The notes under the pieces: model-generated
The model's input: the letters and a program-made list of their open reading frames with translations, nothing else
Told to the model about the DNA's origin: nothing
Databases searched by the model: none
Program-made: the position numbers and the translations under genes
Assembly (NCBI GenBank): GCA_001414345.1
Contig: LLCB01000062.1
Location: forward strand, 124,001-188,000
DNA: 64,000 bases
Source: Hymenoscyphus infarciens
Taxonomy: Eukaryota; Ascomycota; Leotiomycetes; Helotiales; Helotiaceae
Direction of reading: 5' to 3'
Part shown: positions 12,480 through 23,362 of the stretch, one piece after another
How the letters are laid out: each line of letters begins with the position of its first letter
Numbering within the stretch: the stretch's first letter is position 1

Positions 12480-13765
12480 TATGATTGAGTAACGAATGTA
12501 ATGGTCGATAATCGATCAGAAGCGAGGAATGTTGATCGCGGTGGCGCTGGTGTCATGTCATTCATTCCTGGTATTTGTGACCTTGAAAGGTACAAAGTTT
12601 GGAGGTCCGTTCCGTCTGCCGTCTCGTAACCTTGACCTACTTTGTTGTCGGTACTTGAGGAAAATGAGGTCGCTCGCAATGGTGTTCGTTACGAGTTGGG
12701 ACTTGGGAGTTGAGAGTAGAAGGTTGGAAGTCCAGGCTCGAGTAGGGCTGGAGCAGCAGCCTTGAATCCGTGGTTGTTGACGAGGACCTTGGATGCCGGG
12801 GCACAGCACAGCTTGACGGGGGTTCCGTACAGACCACGATTTGGAGGTCGCAATTGACGGGTTTGACAGGAGCCAATTGAAAAGGGTAATTACCATACAA
12901 AAAGTACTTGGGGATCGCAAGCAATACGGAAAAAAACAGAGCAGAAGAGGTTTATGTGGCGACGCTGACGAGAGTGAGCGCTTGTGATCCTGCGACCCTC
13001 CACGAGAGATTTGAAGAGGAGTTGCGCGCTTCAAGGCGTCGAGGTCCGAAATTTTACCCGTGACTCGATGATTTACGACGCGGTATTACAGTCGAAGTCT
13101 GTATGGAATCTTTCTTACGATTTCTTGGAACTAGCGCATCTTGGACTTGTTGTTGCCTTGTTTGTGCCACATTTCGACTCTTTTTCGCCGGATTTCGGAA
13201 ACCAGGCATTTACGAATCACGGGTGTGGATGGCAGGGGGCAAACTGTCCTCGGTTTATATTGGTCTGGGTTTTCTTTAGAAAAGAAGCCTCTTCATTGTT
13301 GTTCCTCCATCCCAAGCGAGGTCTAAGAGGACTAGATGACCCAGCTTTCTTCTGGGTAGTCATAACAGTCGGAGGCATCTCCGTAACTCTTAAAAAGAAC
13401 TCTGAATTGTCAGCAGCAACTTGTTAACCTAATATCTTATATAAAAAAGAGTTCATCATTTATCAATTGTAGAAGCCTTCTCGCCAGTTTTTCACTCAAC
13501 TATGGACAATATTCGATGAGCCCAGGCGACGATACCAAAGAACCACGTGTACGAAGAGGAGAAATTCGTAATTCACGAGAACGACCTTCTTGTGGCTTCT
13601 TCTGGGAGAACGGACGTGCTATTAATCTCCTGATCCCAATCGTTTGAAATGAATGAAGTGATTTTCCAAGTCTTGTTCAAACTTTCAGGTGAGAAGATGG
13701 CTGGCATTCTATCTACTCTTGGTCAGTTACAATTCCTTCACCCCCGGGTGGTGAATTTACGGGTT
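12480..13765. other. Upstream region of the membrane-protein gene, nothing else supported
   Basis: Open frames on both strands lack ATG starts or family resemblance. 12480-13030 is probably the promoter and 5' leader of the minus-strand gene. Confidence 0.4.
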
Positions 13766-14550
13766 ACGCTATTCTGTAGCCAGCGCTAGCAGGGGTCCCT
13801 GGCCTGCCAAGCACGCCACCACGTGATTCACCCCCTTATCCTCCTATTCACCCTAGAAGCATTTCAAAACCCTTTTATATTATATATATATATTATTATA
13901 TTTCTGATTGCTAATACTCTAGAAACTATAGATGTAACTTGAATAGTCACTTAAAAGTGCCTAATACTCGTAAAATACTTAAATATATACTTAACTAGTT
14001 AAACTAGTTAAACTAATGAAAATATCGACTTCTCTAAAAAGTGAGAATAACCTCAGTTTTGCCTCCTTAAGGTATCGCCTAACTTCCGGACATGTTCTAA
14101 TAGTATAAGGCACTTGTCTTTTCACTAGAGAGCTAGCCCCCCGGACCCCCTAGTGAGAGGGACACTCTTCTATACCCACCTGTTAAGATTAAGTACGATT
14201 TATATAACAAAGTGAAAGAATTTAAGCCTTTTGCCTATTCAACGTGAATAGCGGATCGCCTATAAATTGGTAGCTAGATACACCTAGGTGCTCGATCTAA
14301 TACCGATACTTCGATATCGATATAACCTAAGGTAGAGATATAGGCGGAAGTTGATGAGCAGAATACTAGAGACTTTAGTATAACCTTTTGCGAGCTTTGT
14401 TTACTCTATTTATGCTACTTTTTTGAGTGGGACTAGTCCTTTTTAGGAAGGTGGTGGCGATTGTTTTCTAGTAAGAGTGAATATGTTGAAATTTCGCTAA
14501 TTTTGTACGCTAGCATGGTACCCATGCTAGCGTTGGTTACAGAATAGCGT
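13766..14550. mobile_element. Putative non-autonomous DNA transposon (MITE-like) with ~35-bp inverted ends
   Basis: The left end (13766-13800) begins ACGCTATTCTGTAGCC. The reverse complement of the right end (14516-14550) begins ACGCTATTCTGTAACC, and the match continues through CGCTAGCA and GGGT. Inside the right end is a perfect 12-bp palindrome with a 3-nt spacer (ACGCTAGCATGG, 14507-14518; CCATGCTAGCGT, 14522-14533), and the left end has an imperfect counterpart. The interior is AT-rich, 785 bp in total, with no transposase frame. Flanks show at most a TT duplication, so the superfamily is undetermined. Confidence 0.6.
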
Positions 14551-15774
14551 TTCTCGAATTGACATCTCGATTGTTCAGAATAGAAATACGCCTCCCTTGA
14601 CAACAGCCGAAAACAACCCGGAGAAACTCAGTTCTCAAAAACATGTCTTACGGAAAAATAGATGTTCCATTCTCACACTCGAGGAATCGGGTAGACATTT
14701 TGCTTCGTGCCACACTCAGAGCTTTGAACAGATAGCTCGGATACTTTTTGAAATGGGATTCGGCAATGGGTGGATTTCCTCCGCCTTTCCCCCAAAAAAA
14801 GATGTCCCTCTGTACTTGGAAACCCATATGGCGAGGAGACTAGTGGCGAGCTTTCTAGCGCTAAGAACAAAACAGTACAAGTTTTCCACCGAAAAAGCAA
14901 ACGCCATGCGCTTCTTACCAAACACAAAAAGCAAGAGCGGATCCATCGAAGCAGGAAGCTCACTAGCCCTCGAAGAATACAAAGAGACACGAACTCTCCG
15001 ACCAATTAGGTACGACCAACACCGACTAAGTAAAACTCCCGGGTGCTCTAAAAAAGAAACCAACGAGGCAATCCCGTAAAATCCAACCTCCACGAACTAA
15101 CAGAACAGTCACGCAACTGCATCCAATACCTCACCGGTCTCTTTCTTCCATTCTCCAACGTCTCACCTATCCTCTCCATAGGCTCTAAATTTGGCCCGGG
15201 AGAGAAGTACTCCTTCATGTTCCGGTTTGTCGTTAATCCGCTGTTAAGTTGCATGCTTCTTTTGACTTAGATGAACGATTCCTAACCAAACATTCTATAT
15301 AAATCGAGCGTGCTATACATTATTCTTCTTAAATCTAACCTGTTCTTTTGCTCATACTACATACATGGAATCCACCTCTCATCACCTCTCTCGCCCGATT
15401 AACTAGCCCGCACTTTTTGAGACACCAATAGTCAATATTCCATACTCATTCGCGCAGTGTAATACATAGCTGTCTAGATTTTCACAATAGATCAAAGATA
15501 CTCAGGTTCTGGCACAGGGCAAATGAATGTAGAAGCGAGTAGTGTTTCCATCCTCGACTGAGAGGTTAGCACTTCACCACGGCAATAAGTCATCATTGTG
15601 AAATTGAACAAGTGGCATTTCGAAACTATGTACATGTATCACGGCGACAGTGACATGGAGAGGAAATAAGACCAGTAAATGACCCTACCCCAAATAATTT
15701 TACTCCACACTAAAGTAACAATGGCCTCTTATTTCAGGAGGAGATATTTCAGAACACCAAAGACACGAAAGCGT
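14551..15774. other. Intergenic with overlapping open frames of no clear origin
   Basis: Between 14597 and 15093 both strands are open for 110-160 codons, but none of these frames has an ATG start or a recognisable domain. 15255-15774 shows no gene. Confidence 0.4.
15048..15254 (-). CDS. Short unrecognised ORF (68 codons), possible gene fragment
   Basis: It has an ATG start at 15254 and a protein-like composition (MKEYFSPGPNLEPMERIGET early in the frame). No family is recognised and no splice partner was found. It may be a relic or chance. Confidence 0.2.
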   Translation of the reverse strand: MQLNSGLTTNRNMKEYFSPGPNLEPMERIGETLENGRKRPVRYWMQLRDCSVSSWRLDFTGLPRWFLF

Positions 15775-17276
15775 TTAAAAGACAACTGCAAGTTCCGAAA
15801 TCCCAACATCCTTGTGAGGTGGCGAGTACTTGACGTCCTCAAAAGGAATAGCAAGTTTAAGATTCGGCAGTTTTTGAAAGAGCGTCGCTACACCAACTCA
15901 GTCACCATAGTTTCACTCCGGCGCTTGAAAAAGGGAAGGAGGGAAAGAACTCACCAAAAACAACCTCCAGCTCCGCCCTCGCCAACCACTCAGCCACACA
16001 TCTATGCTCCCCCCACCCATACCCTAACGCCTCCTCTCCACCACGGGGTTTTGGTCTGGCCATATCAAAAACATCGGCCCTCTCCCAGACCTCCTCATCC
16101 CGGTTCCCACTCATAGTAGCAGCAATGATCCCGTCCCCCTTCCTAATTTTCTTCCCCCCAACAAGCACAACCTCCTTCGCCACCCTTTTCGTCGCCAAAG
16201 CACTCGCAGTGTGATACCTACAAAGCTCATCCACAAACTTCGGCGTCCATTTCTCCGGCTCCGCTTTAAGATGGAAGAGTTGCTCCGGATGTTGGAGGAG
16301 AGTGACTATTCCTAGGGCAATCATGGATACCATTGTTGCATTTCCGGCTACGAGAAGGAGGAAGGCTATTTGTGTTATATCTGATTTTGCTAGGTTCCCT
16401 TTCGGTAATTGGTTTGTTACTAGATGCGTGATTAGGTCGTTTTCGGGGGTTTCGATTCGTTTTTCGACGAGGGTGTCGAGGTAGGAGAGGAGGGAGTCGT
16501 TTGCGCGGGAGGATTCGGTTGCGGTTGCGGAGCCGTTGGTTCGAATGGCGGCTTGTTGGGTTAGATAGGGGAGGTCTGAGAAGGGGACTCCGAGAATGCC
16601 GTAGATGATCTCAGGGGTTTCGTTAGCGAGAGGAAAAGGGGGCGAGGTGGAAGGGAGGTGAGAGAGATAAAGAGATGGGGTCGAGGAAGAGAAATAGAGG
16701 GGTATAAGAATTACATATGACGGAACAGGCAAAGCGAATTTCTCAACGATGTCAAAAGGCTTGGAGCCTCCTTCGGCAATGACAGTTTCAAGAAGTTTGT
16801 CGACCGTCTCTTGGATGTGAGGACGCATTGCATCGATTTGTGGTTTGGTGAAGAGGGATTCCACCATACTCCTGTTTCCTTATATGAGCATTCCTTCACT
16901 TCTCTCTTTTCGGTTCTGGTTCTGCATTACCTCTGAGCCATATGTTGGGGAGGATCCATATCCACAAACGTAGGTTTACTCTTCGCAGCTAACTTACCAC
17001 CTGCACTTAGTTCCGGGAAACCTGGACGAGTTCTCTCCTATTTACTCATTAGCATCTTTGATTTGACACTCTTCCATGAGTAAGAAGGAACTGTACCTTT
17101 GACAGTCGATCATCCGTCAAGACCTGACAAATATCTTTATGCTTTACCACCAACCAAGCAATACTTCCATCAAACAACTCAACTCTCGAAACCGGATCAT
17201 GATGCCGGAGGTATTCGTACTCGACAGGAGGTTGGTAGTCCGATAGACGAGCGAACGGGAATTTGGGGATACTCAT
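15775..17276 (-). CDS. Cytochrome P450 nitric oxide reductase (P450nor, CYP55 family)
   Basis: P450nor reduces two NO to N2O using NAD(P)H directly and serves fungal denitrification and NO detoxification. Five exons (17276-17097, 17037-16931, 16871-16715, 16609-15955, 15887-15775) join in phase to 404 codons including the stop, i.e. 403 residues, the length I recall for the Fusarium enzyme. Family signatures seen: ELFDGSIAWLV near residue 35, RTRPGFPELSAGGK, FVDMDPPQHM, the helix I region QIAFLLLVAGNATMV, ELCRYHTASALATKR, and the haem-binding loop GYGWGEHRCVAE with its Cys intact. The C-terminus ends KDVGISELAVVF. The start at 17276 gives MSIPKFPFARL with no membrane anchor, so it is soluble; no long mitochondrial presequence is visible in this frame. 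Introns are 59, 59, 105 and 67 nt. It stands alone: no nitrite reductase gene is nearby. Confidence 0.95.
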
Positions 17277-18290
17277 TGTTGCGTCACTGTTGGTATTTTG
17301 TGAAGGGCGAATTGATTCTGTAGAACGTTGTTTGAGCAAATCAATGAAACTTGCTGGAAATCGAAAAGCTTCTTAGGAAAATAGTCCCCCCCTCTTATAT
17401 ACCCTCCAACCCGTCATCACCCATCTCCTATACATCACGGTGCTACCACCAATCCTGCACCCCGATTACCAACCCATCCAAACATCCCACCTCAACTCCC
17501 AATTCCCAAGCTCCACGAAAAGCACCTGCAACCCAAAACGTAGACCCCTGTATTATCAGCATTCCGAATTCCGGATAGTTAGAAGGTAGGAGCATAAATG
17601 GATTTCGGGTATCAGGAGAAGAAGCCTTTTAGTCATGTGAATTGCTTGGCCCCGTGAGAAATTATAGAAATCGTATGTTTATTACGATGCGGACCGAGGA
17701 GATGGGGGAGATGCGGTTTTGTTATGCATACCCCATCGAAAGGCTATGGAAATGAGTCCGCGAGGGGTTGTGATTATTTTTTGAAAAAAGAATTTCCGTG
17801 GAGATGCTTTGGAAGACATGAAGTAAAATTAATGCAGTTGCTCTACACAAGTTGTGGTTTAACGGACCACTTGATTTTTGTTACCCGCAACATGTTGACG
17901 GTCCTGTCTGTAGATAAAATAGCTCTACCGCTTGATCTAAAATGACTACGTTGCGCTAGAGACCTATGCGCACTCTATTTGAATACTCTTCTTAACCTAT
18001 ATTGTATGTATCTTTTCAACTGCACTCTACCCACAACACACAACATTCTCACCTGTCAATCTCTTGAGACCCCTCTACCCAGAAAATCAAGAGCACACAC
18101 CCCGAAGAAAAGAAGTAGAGAAAATAAAAGACGGTATTTAATTCAGGGTTTGTACTTAGGAATTCCAGGTTATCAGATTTAAGAAAGGAAGTCATGACGA
18201 GGACACTCACATCTACCGTCTCGACTCTCCAGAGTCGTCGTCAACAGCCAGGCAGAGCCGACGCTTGAGCAAACCAGAAAGTCCGACTTA
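17277..18290. other. Intergenic, upstream of P450nor
   Basis: Only short overlapping frames without family resemblance. The first few hundred bases are the promoter side of the P450nor gene. I see no sharp regulatory motif. Confidence 0.4.
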
Positions 18291-18498
18291 GGTTACTCAT
18301 GAATATTTTTGGCCCTCAAACACGCTTTTTTGGCTTACTCGTGGGTTACTTTGGATTACTCACTATTTGTTGGCTTACTCGTACTCTTATTTTCGGCCCC
18401 CACATTTGATGTTTGGCTTACTCGACACTTGCTAGCTAACTCGATGTCCAATGGATTACTCGATCTACCTTGTGATGGCTTACTCACCGGGTGATGGC
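18291..18498. repeat. Irregular array of GGNTTACTC motifs
   Basis: GGTTACTC, GGCTTACTC or GGATTACTC recurs at about 18291, 18332, 18353, 18372, 18415, 18453, 18477 and, degenerate, 18495. Spacing is irregular (about 17-43 bp). No frame explains it. Confidence 0.5.
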
Positions 18499-18517
18499 TT
18501 ACCCCCAACTCTACTTT

Positions 18518-18790
18518 TTAGGCCCTAGTAGAGAGGTTCCTCTCTTTCCATTCCTTCATCTGGGTAGATAAATCACTCCTGGATGCAATGCTAGTGTAAA
18601 CAACGCATTCCTCCACGTGAGCACCGGCTACTGAGTCGTTGGCTCGGGGGATAGGTAGAACGAACTGCCAGTCCTCGGGAACTTCCTTCGCTCTACCTAG
18701 ATCGCGCCCCAGAGCGGAGCAGACCGGGTAGGTACCTAGGTAGTCATTATAGTTCAAGAAAGGAAAGCTTCCGCACGACTTCCAATCCAT
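18518..18790 (-). CDS. Unrecognised 90-codon ORF
   Basis: The ATG at 18790 starts MDWKSCGSFPFLNYNDYLGT, and the C-terminus is rich in charged residues. There is no signal peptide, domain or obvious intron. It could be a small gene or a fragment left by the repeats next to it. Confidence 0.25.
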   Translation of the reverse strand: MDWKSCGSFPFLNYNDYLGTYPVCSALGRDLGRAKEVPEDWQFVLPIPRANDSVAGAHVEECVVYTSIASRSDLSTQMKEWKERNLSTRA

Positions 18791-19218
18791 TCTAGTTCTC
18801 TCCTTGACCTGGAGGTGGGTATCATCGTCGCTCCTTCCCTCTCACCTTGATGTATTGGCGAGAGCTCGAAACATAGGTAGGTGGGAAGGCACGACTCTGG
18901 GTCCACGTCCAGAATTCATGTTCCACATTTCTTGTCGCAGGGAAGGGAGAAAGATGGCAGTTCCTGGTGATTCCACCACTCTGTTTAGAACTGGATTCTC
19001 TCGAGTCTCGATGTAAGCACTTCCCCCATTTTTAAAACACCCGGTCCAACACCCCTCAATTTTGGGACAAATCTGTATTGTATTGAGAAAATGCCCCTAG
19101 TTCATAATCTGATGTACAAAGTATAATACCAAAAAAGCGTGCTGTGCCAAGTACTCAAGAACCTAAACGAGTTATCTACCCGCCTTCCCCTAAAACGCCA
19201 TTCCTATCCATGAATTAC
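18791..19218. other. Short intergenic gap
   Basis: Nothing recognised; it includes the presumed 3' end of the Vti1 gene. Confidence 0.4.
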
Positions 19219-20184
19219 TCATTTAAATTTGCTGTAAACGACCGCGATGATGAGAAGAACCAAGACTGTGATGATACAAACAGTGATTATCCGATTTGTA
19301 GCCATCCTGCAGAACAAGAATGCTTAGTCAAAACTACTCATAAATAGGCTGTAAATGGAATATAGGGAAGATTTACCTACGCGCCATACCGCGCAATGTC
19401 TTTACACTCCTGTCCACATATCCCTCACTTATCAAAAGTGTATTGGTGGTGTTCTCAATCGTTTCTCTCTGCACACGGAGATCTGCGAGGGTGCTTGCTC
19501 CGATCGCTTCGGTGTCATTTGCTAAAGCTTGACTAGCCTTTAGACGTTGTGAGCTGCGATCTAACCTATCGGTCCCTGACAAGAGTTGTTGCCTCTGCTC
19601 CAACTGTACGTCATTTGGGTTGTCCGAGTATCGAGCCCCGAAGAGAGCTGATCTGTCGTCGGCTAGAGATCGTAGCTTTCGTTTCGCAACGTCGATGTCG
19701 GATTCGAAATTTCGGAGGCGTTGGTTTACTTTGGTTCGGTTGGAGGAAGGGATATTGGACTTTTCGAGTTTCATTGATGAAAGCTGGGAAGATGGTTAGC
19801 ATTTAGCCTCTCATATGGTAACTAGTTCTTGATGTAGATTCCAACCAAAGTCGCAATCAAGGTCCCCTCTCGCTATTCCAGTCACAATCCTGGGAAGCAA
19901 ATCGAGAACAATGCCTTGACCACACCCAGGTGGCATAACTCAGATATCGAGCGTCCCGGAGTACATTTCCTACACAAACGTATGAGAAAGTTCCTAGAAC
20001 TTACAATCTCATCCGCCTCCTCTAGTGCCCGCTCTGCCTGACTGATCGCAGCCTTTCTTGGCTCCCCGGACAAGTCTGGAATCTGATCCAGCTTCTGGCT
20101 GAGATCGGCTTGGACCAGCTTGAGTTCAGCCTCATAACTGCTGAAGAGCTCAGAGCCAGCATCGGTATCGAGAGGGTTCGCCAT
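19219..20184 (-). CDS. VTI1: v-SNARE Vti1
   Basis: Vti1 is a Qb-SNARE that pairs with syntaxins in Golgi, endosome and vacuole fusion. Exon 1 (20184-20005) encodes MANPLDTDAGSELFSSYEAE and the N-terminal three-helix region. Exon 2 (19783-19377) carries LEKSNIPSSNRTKVNQRLRN and the SNARE motif, with ETIENTTNTLLISEGYVDRS in its second half. Exon 3 (19306-19219) gives the tail anchor IITVCIITVLVLLIIAVVYS and ends SKFK. The total is 224 residues, normal for the family, and both junctions keep phase. Intron 1 is 221 nt, long for this locus; intron 2 is 70 nt with GTAAAT...TGCAG ends. The gene is divergent from the FAD oxidoreductase downstream. Confidence 0.93.
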
Positions 20185-21001
20185 GTCTATGGTGGAGGAT
20201 GTGAGGGTATCGGTCAGGAGAGAGAGGTTGTGGTGGTGTTATGTGGTGGTTGCCTTGCACGTCGTCGCAATGCTAATGCAGGGAGGCGTGAGAATCCTAG
20301 AGGGTATTGACACTCGGCGATAGGATCGGATTTAGATATGGGACGGCAGTTGACGATTGTGCGGTACGTCGAAGACTCGAAGCAGTGTATAGTGTATAGT
20401 ATGGTGGTGAGTTCGGATTGTGGTTGTAGTTGGGAATGTTTCGTTCTGGTTCCATCACCACCCGACGGCGGATCAGCCCAGGTTGATTGCGATTCTTGGC
20501 ATCTTCAGCCACACTTGCTCCAGCCACATTGAAAGACGGAAGACGGAAGACGGAAGACGGAGGAGACGAAGTGGAGCAACTGCACAGCAACTGAGATACG
20601 GAATTGAGAAGCAGCGGCCTGTTGGGTAGCTCGAGAACCTTGTATATGGTTCCTCCTCTTTGCTCACATTGACGTCTGCAGTGCATATTACATCCCGCCT
20701 CCCTCGCCGCCACGAATACCTGACTTTCCTCTGCTAGTGAATCAAGGTCTCACATGAGCACAAAAGTTAAAGCTACTTGTGAGCTAGCAAAAGCAACCAT
20801 GCCTTCACCCGCTACTGCTACTGCTTCTTCTGCCTCTACCTCCTCTTCCTCAGAAACTCCTCGCGACAACGACTTGTAGGATATCCTTACCCTTCTTACC
20901 CTTCTTACCCTTCTTACCCTTCAACTCTTCAACTCTTCCTACCTACTCCTTCACCTCCTCCTTCCTCGTCATTCTATCATTTTGATCCTCACTTGCCCAC
21001 A
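20185..21001. promoter_or_regulatory. Shared upstream region of VTI1 and the FAD oxidoreductase, with minisatellites
   Basis: About 800 bp separate the divergent starts. It carries a short tandem array of GGAAGAC units (about 20534-20560) and a pyrimidine-rich tandem array of TTACCCTTC units followed by two CAACTCTTC units (about 20884-20936) directly 5' of the plus-strand gene. Pyrimidine-rich tracts of this kind are common in fungal core promoters; a role here is inference. Confidence 0.45.
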
Positions 21002-22690
21002 ATGGTCCGCCTAACACTAGTTCCCAGGAAGAAAGTAGCAATCGTAGGGAGTGGTTCGGCGGGAATAGCTGCGCTTTGGGCTCTCAATCGAACGCATCAC
21101 GATGTTTATATGTACGAAGCCGCAGATCGATTGGGAGGGCACACAAATAGCGTCGAGTTCAGGAATGGAAATCACAAGACGATGGTTGATACCGGCTTTA
21201 TTGTCTTGAACACAGCGACTTATCGTAAGGTACAATGCGCCTGAGTCAACCACGCCAGCTAACATATGACAGCCAACTTTATAGCGTTCCTCAAATCCAT
21301 TCGCGTACCCACGACGTTGACGGAAATGACGTTCGGGGTTTCGAGAGACAATGGCTTGTTTGAATGGGCTGGTACCTCACTTTCTGCCGTGTTCGCACAA
21401 CGAAGGAACCTACTCTCCCCTCGGATGTGGAGGATGATCTTCGACATTATACGTTTCAATCAATTTGCCTTGGACTTGCTGAAGACGGAGGAGCTGAGCG
21501 AGGCTTCTACAATAAATACGAATGGCAATGGGAAGACCAATGGAAACCATGTTCACTTCTGCGAAGAAGTCGAGAGTATTGGTCAATATCTACAAAGGGA
21601 AGGATACTCGGATGCCTTTCGAGACGACTACCTCATACCTATGACGGCTGCGGTATGGAGTACGAGTCCGGACAAAGCTACATTGGACTTTCCAGCCGTT
21701 ACTTTAGTCCGCTTCATGTAAGTGTGGAGAAGGGTTGGAAGATGGCTTTGACTAACATAGCGTAGGTGGAATCACCACCTCTTAAATACAGTTGCCAAAA
21801 GACCCGATTGGTTGACCCTCAAATATTGCGCCAAAAGTTATATAGACGCTGTTATGAAAGGTTTCCCCCCAAACCACGTTTTTCTCAACACCCCCGTCGA
21901 ATCAGTTACAAACGAGGACGATGGCCGAGTCCGCCTCCACCTAAAGAATGGATCCTCAGAAATTTACGACCATGTTATCCTCGCAACTCACGGTGACCAA
22001 GCCCATAACATCGTCCTCCCAGAAGCAGATTCCGAGGAACGCAGCATTCTTTCCGGATTCAAAACTAGCAAAAATACCGCAGTTCTCCACTCCGACTTAT
22101 CACTAATGCCAAAACTAAGATCTGCCTGGTCCTCTTGGAATTACATTACAAAATCATCGGCAACCTCAGCAAATGTTGATCAAGTATGTCTAACATACAA
22201 CATGAACATCCTCCAACACCTCGATGAAGAAACCTTTGGTCCTGTACTCGTTACTCTCAACCCGCTCCACAACCCAGCACCCGAATACGTCCAAGGACGA
22301 TATACATACAGCCATCCTCTCTACAACGCCCTTGCCATCCGCTCCCAGAGTCTGCTTCCTCGGATCCAAAACACAAGAGGAATCAGTTACTGTGGCGCCT
22401 GGACTAAATATGGATTCCACGAAGATGGCTTCTCTTCCGGACTAAAAGTCGCTATGGATCACCTTGGTGCACAGCTACCATTTGAATTCAAAGATAGCAC
22501 TTTTAGTAGGGGAAAGAGACCTGTTCTCGGATTGGCAGATCTAATACTTAGGCTGTGGATCAAGATTGTGCAGGTATTCATTTATCTTATTGAGACAGTG
22601 TTTGATGTGGAGAGGGGTATTGCTGGGAAGAGGATGCCTCAGGACCACGGGATTAGGAAGATTGGAAACGGGAAGATGAAGAGTGTATGA
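21002..22690 (+). CDS. FAD/NAD-binding amine-oxidase-like oxidoreductase
   Basis: The protein is a flavoprotein of the amine-oxidase fold resembling predicted NAD/FAD-binding proteins of the COG2907 type; its substrate is unknown. The ATG at 21002 is followed within 15 residues by the dinucleotide-binding motif [14 protein letters not shown], then the acidic residue of [13 protein letters not shown]. Exons are 21002-21224, 21273-21717 and 21766-22690, with two 48-nt GT-AG introns, for 530 residues. Further signatures are [12 protein letters not shown], the middle segment [14 protein letters not shown], and the C-terminal flavin-contact region [20 protein letters not shown] weakly hydrophobic stretch, [17 protein letters not shown], lies near residue 490. 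In bacteria COG2907 genes often sit beside cyclopropane fatty acid synthase genes; no such partner is seen here. Confidence 0.88.
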
Positions 22691-23362
22691 GCTATGGTTT
22701 TACGGCCTGTTGCGTTGGGATAGGCGTTGGTGACAATAATAGCGCTGGATGCTTTGGGTTTGCAAGGAGATTATAAAAGAGTTTACAGTTGCGAGTAATA
22801 AAAGCTTAGCTTTTTGACGTTTTCAGGAAATTGAAGCTTGTAGTTTGCTGGTCTGTGAGAGACCTCGTTCACTATGCGTACCCTCCTTATTCATTATTTG
22901 AGCAGATCTCGAATTAATTGCTAATATTGTGGTTAAGGGAATTGGAACCAACTTTTCTCCATCTTGAACAAATCGCATATAATTGGAAGAAAAGTGTTCA
23001 CGGTGCCAGGTCGATTCTTCTATGTACTAAGAGTTGATTATGTTGCATATCATATCTACCTTTGTCTGTTTTTGACGATATGGGAGGTCAGTCACATAAT
23101 TACTTCCAACTTCTCTCTTCCCCAAGCAGGCCCCGTCCCTCAATGCGTCCCCTGTTTTCTGTTCCATTGCGCTCTCCTCCAGAGGCCAACCCTTGACCAT
23201 CCCGCCCCGTCTATGTCTCAACTCTTTCTTCTTCCATCCCCTCCATCTCTCCTCACCATCTCCCTCCACTTCACACTTCATCCCAGCCACACCTCAGCTC
23301 TTCCCTACCTCGTCTCCCCCTTCGCCTCTCGCCTCCCCCTCTCCTCCCGTCCCAGTAAACCC
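22691..23362. other. Intergenic region between convergent genes
   Basis: It holds the 3' ends of the FAD oxidoreductase and the methyltransferase. A pyrimidine-rich stretch gives long plus-strand frames (22964-23653) that overlap the methyltransferase and look like its shadow. Nothing else is seen. Confidence 0.5.

Noticed and set aside
12558..13034. 158-codon minus frame upstream of the membrane-protein gene, as an extra exon with signal peptide
   Set aside because: No ATG in the frame and no in-phase splice to the exon starting at 12479.
14597..15093. Open frames of 110-160 codons on both strands
   Set aside because: They start at TTG or GTG, none has an ATG or domain, and opposite-strand openness is typical of coincidence.
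15679..16116. A 145-codon plus-strand open frame
   Set aside because: It lies antisense to the last exons of P450nor, lacks family resemblance, and is explained as a shadow.
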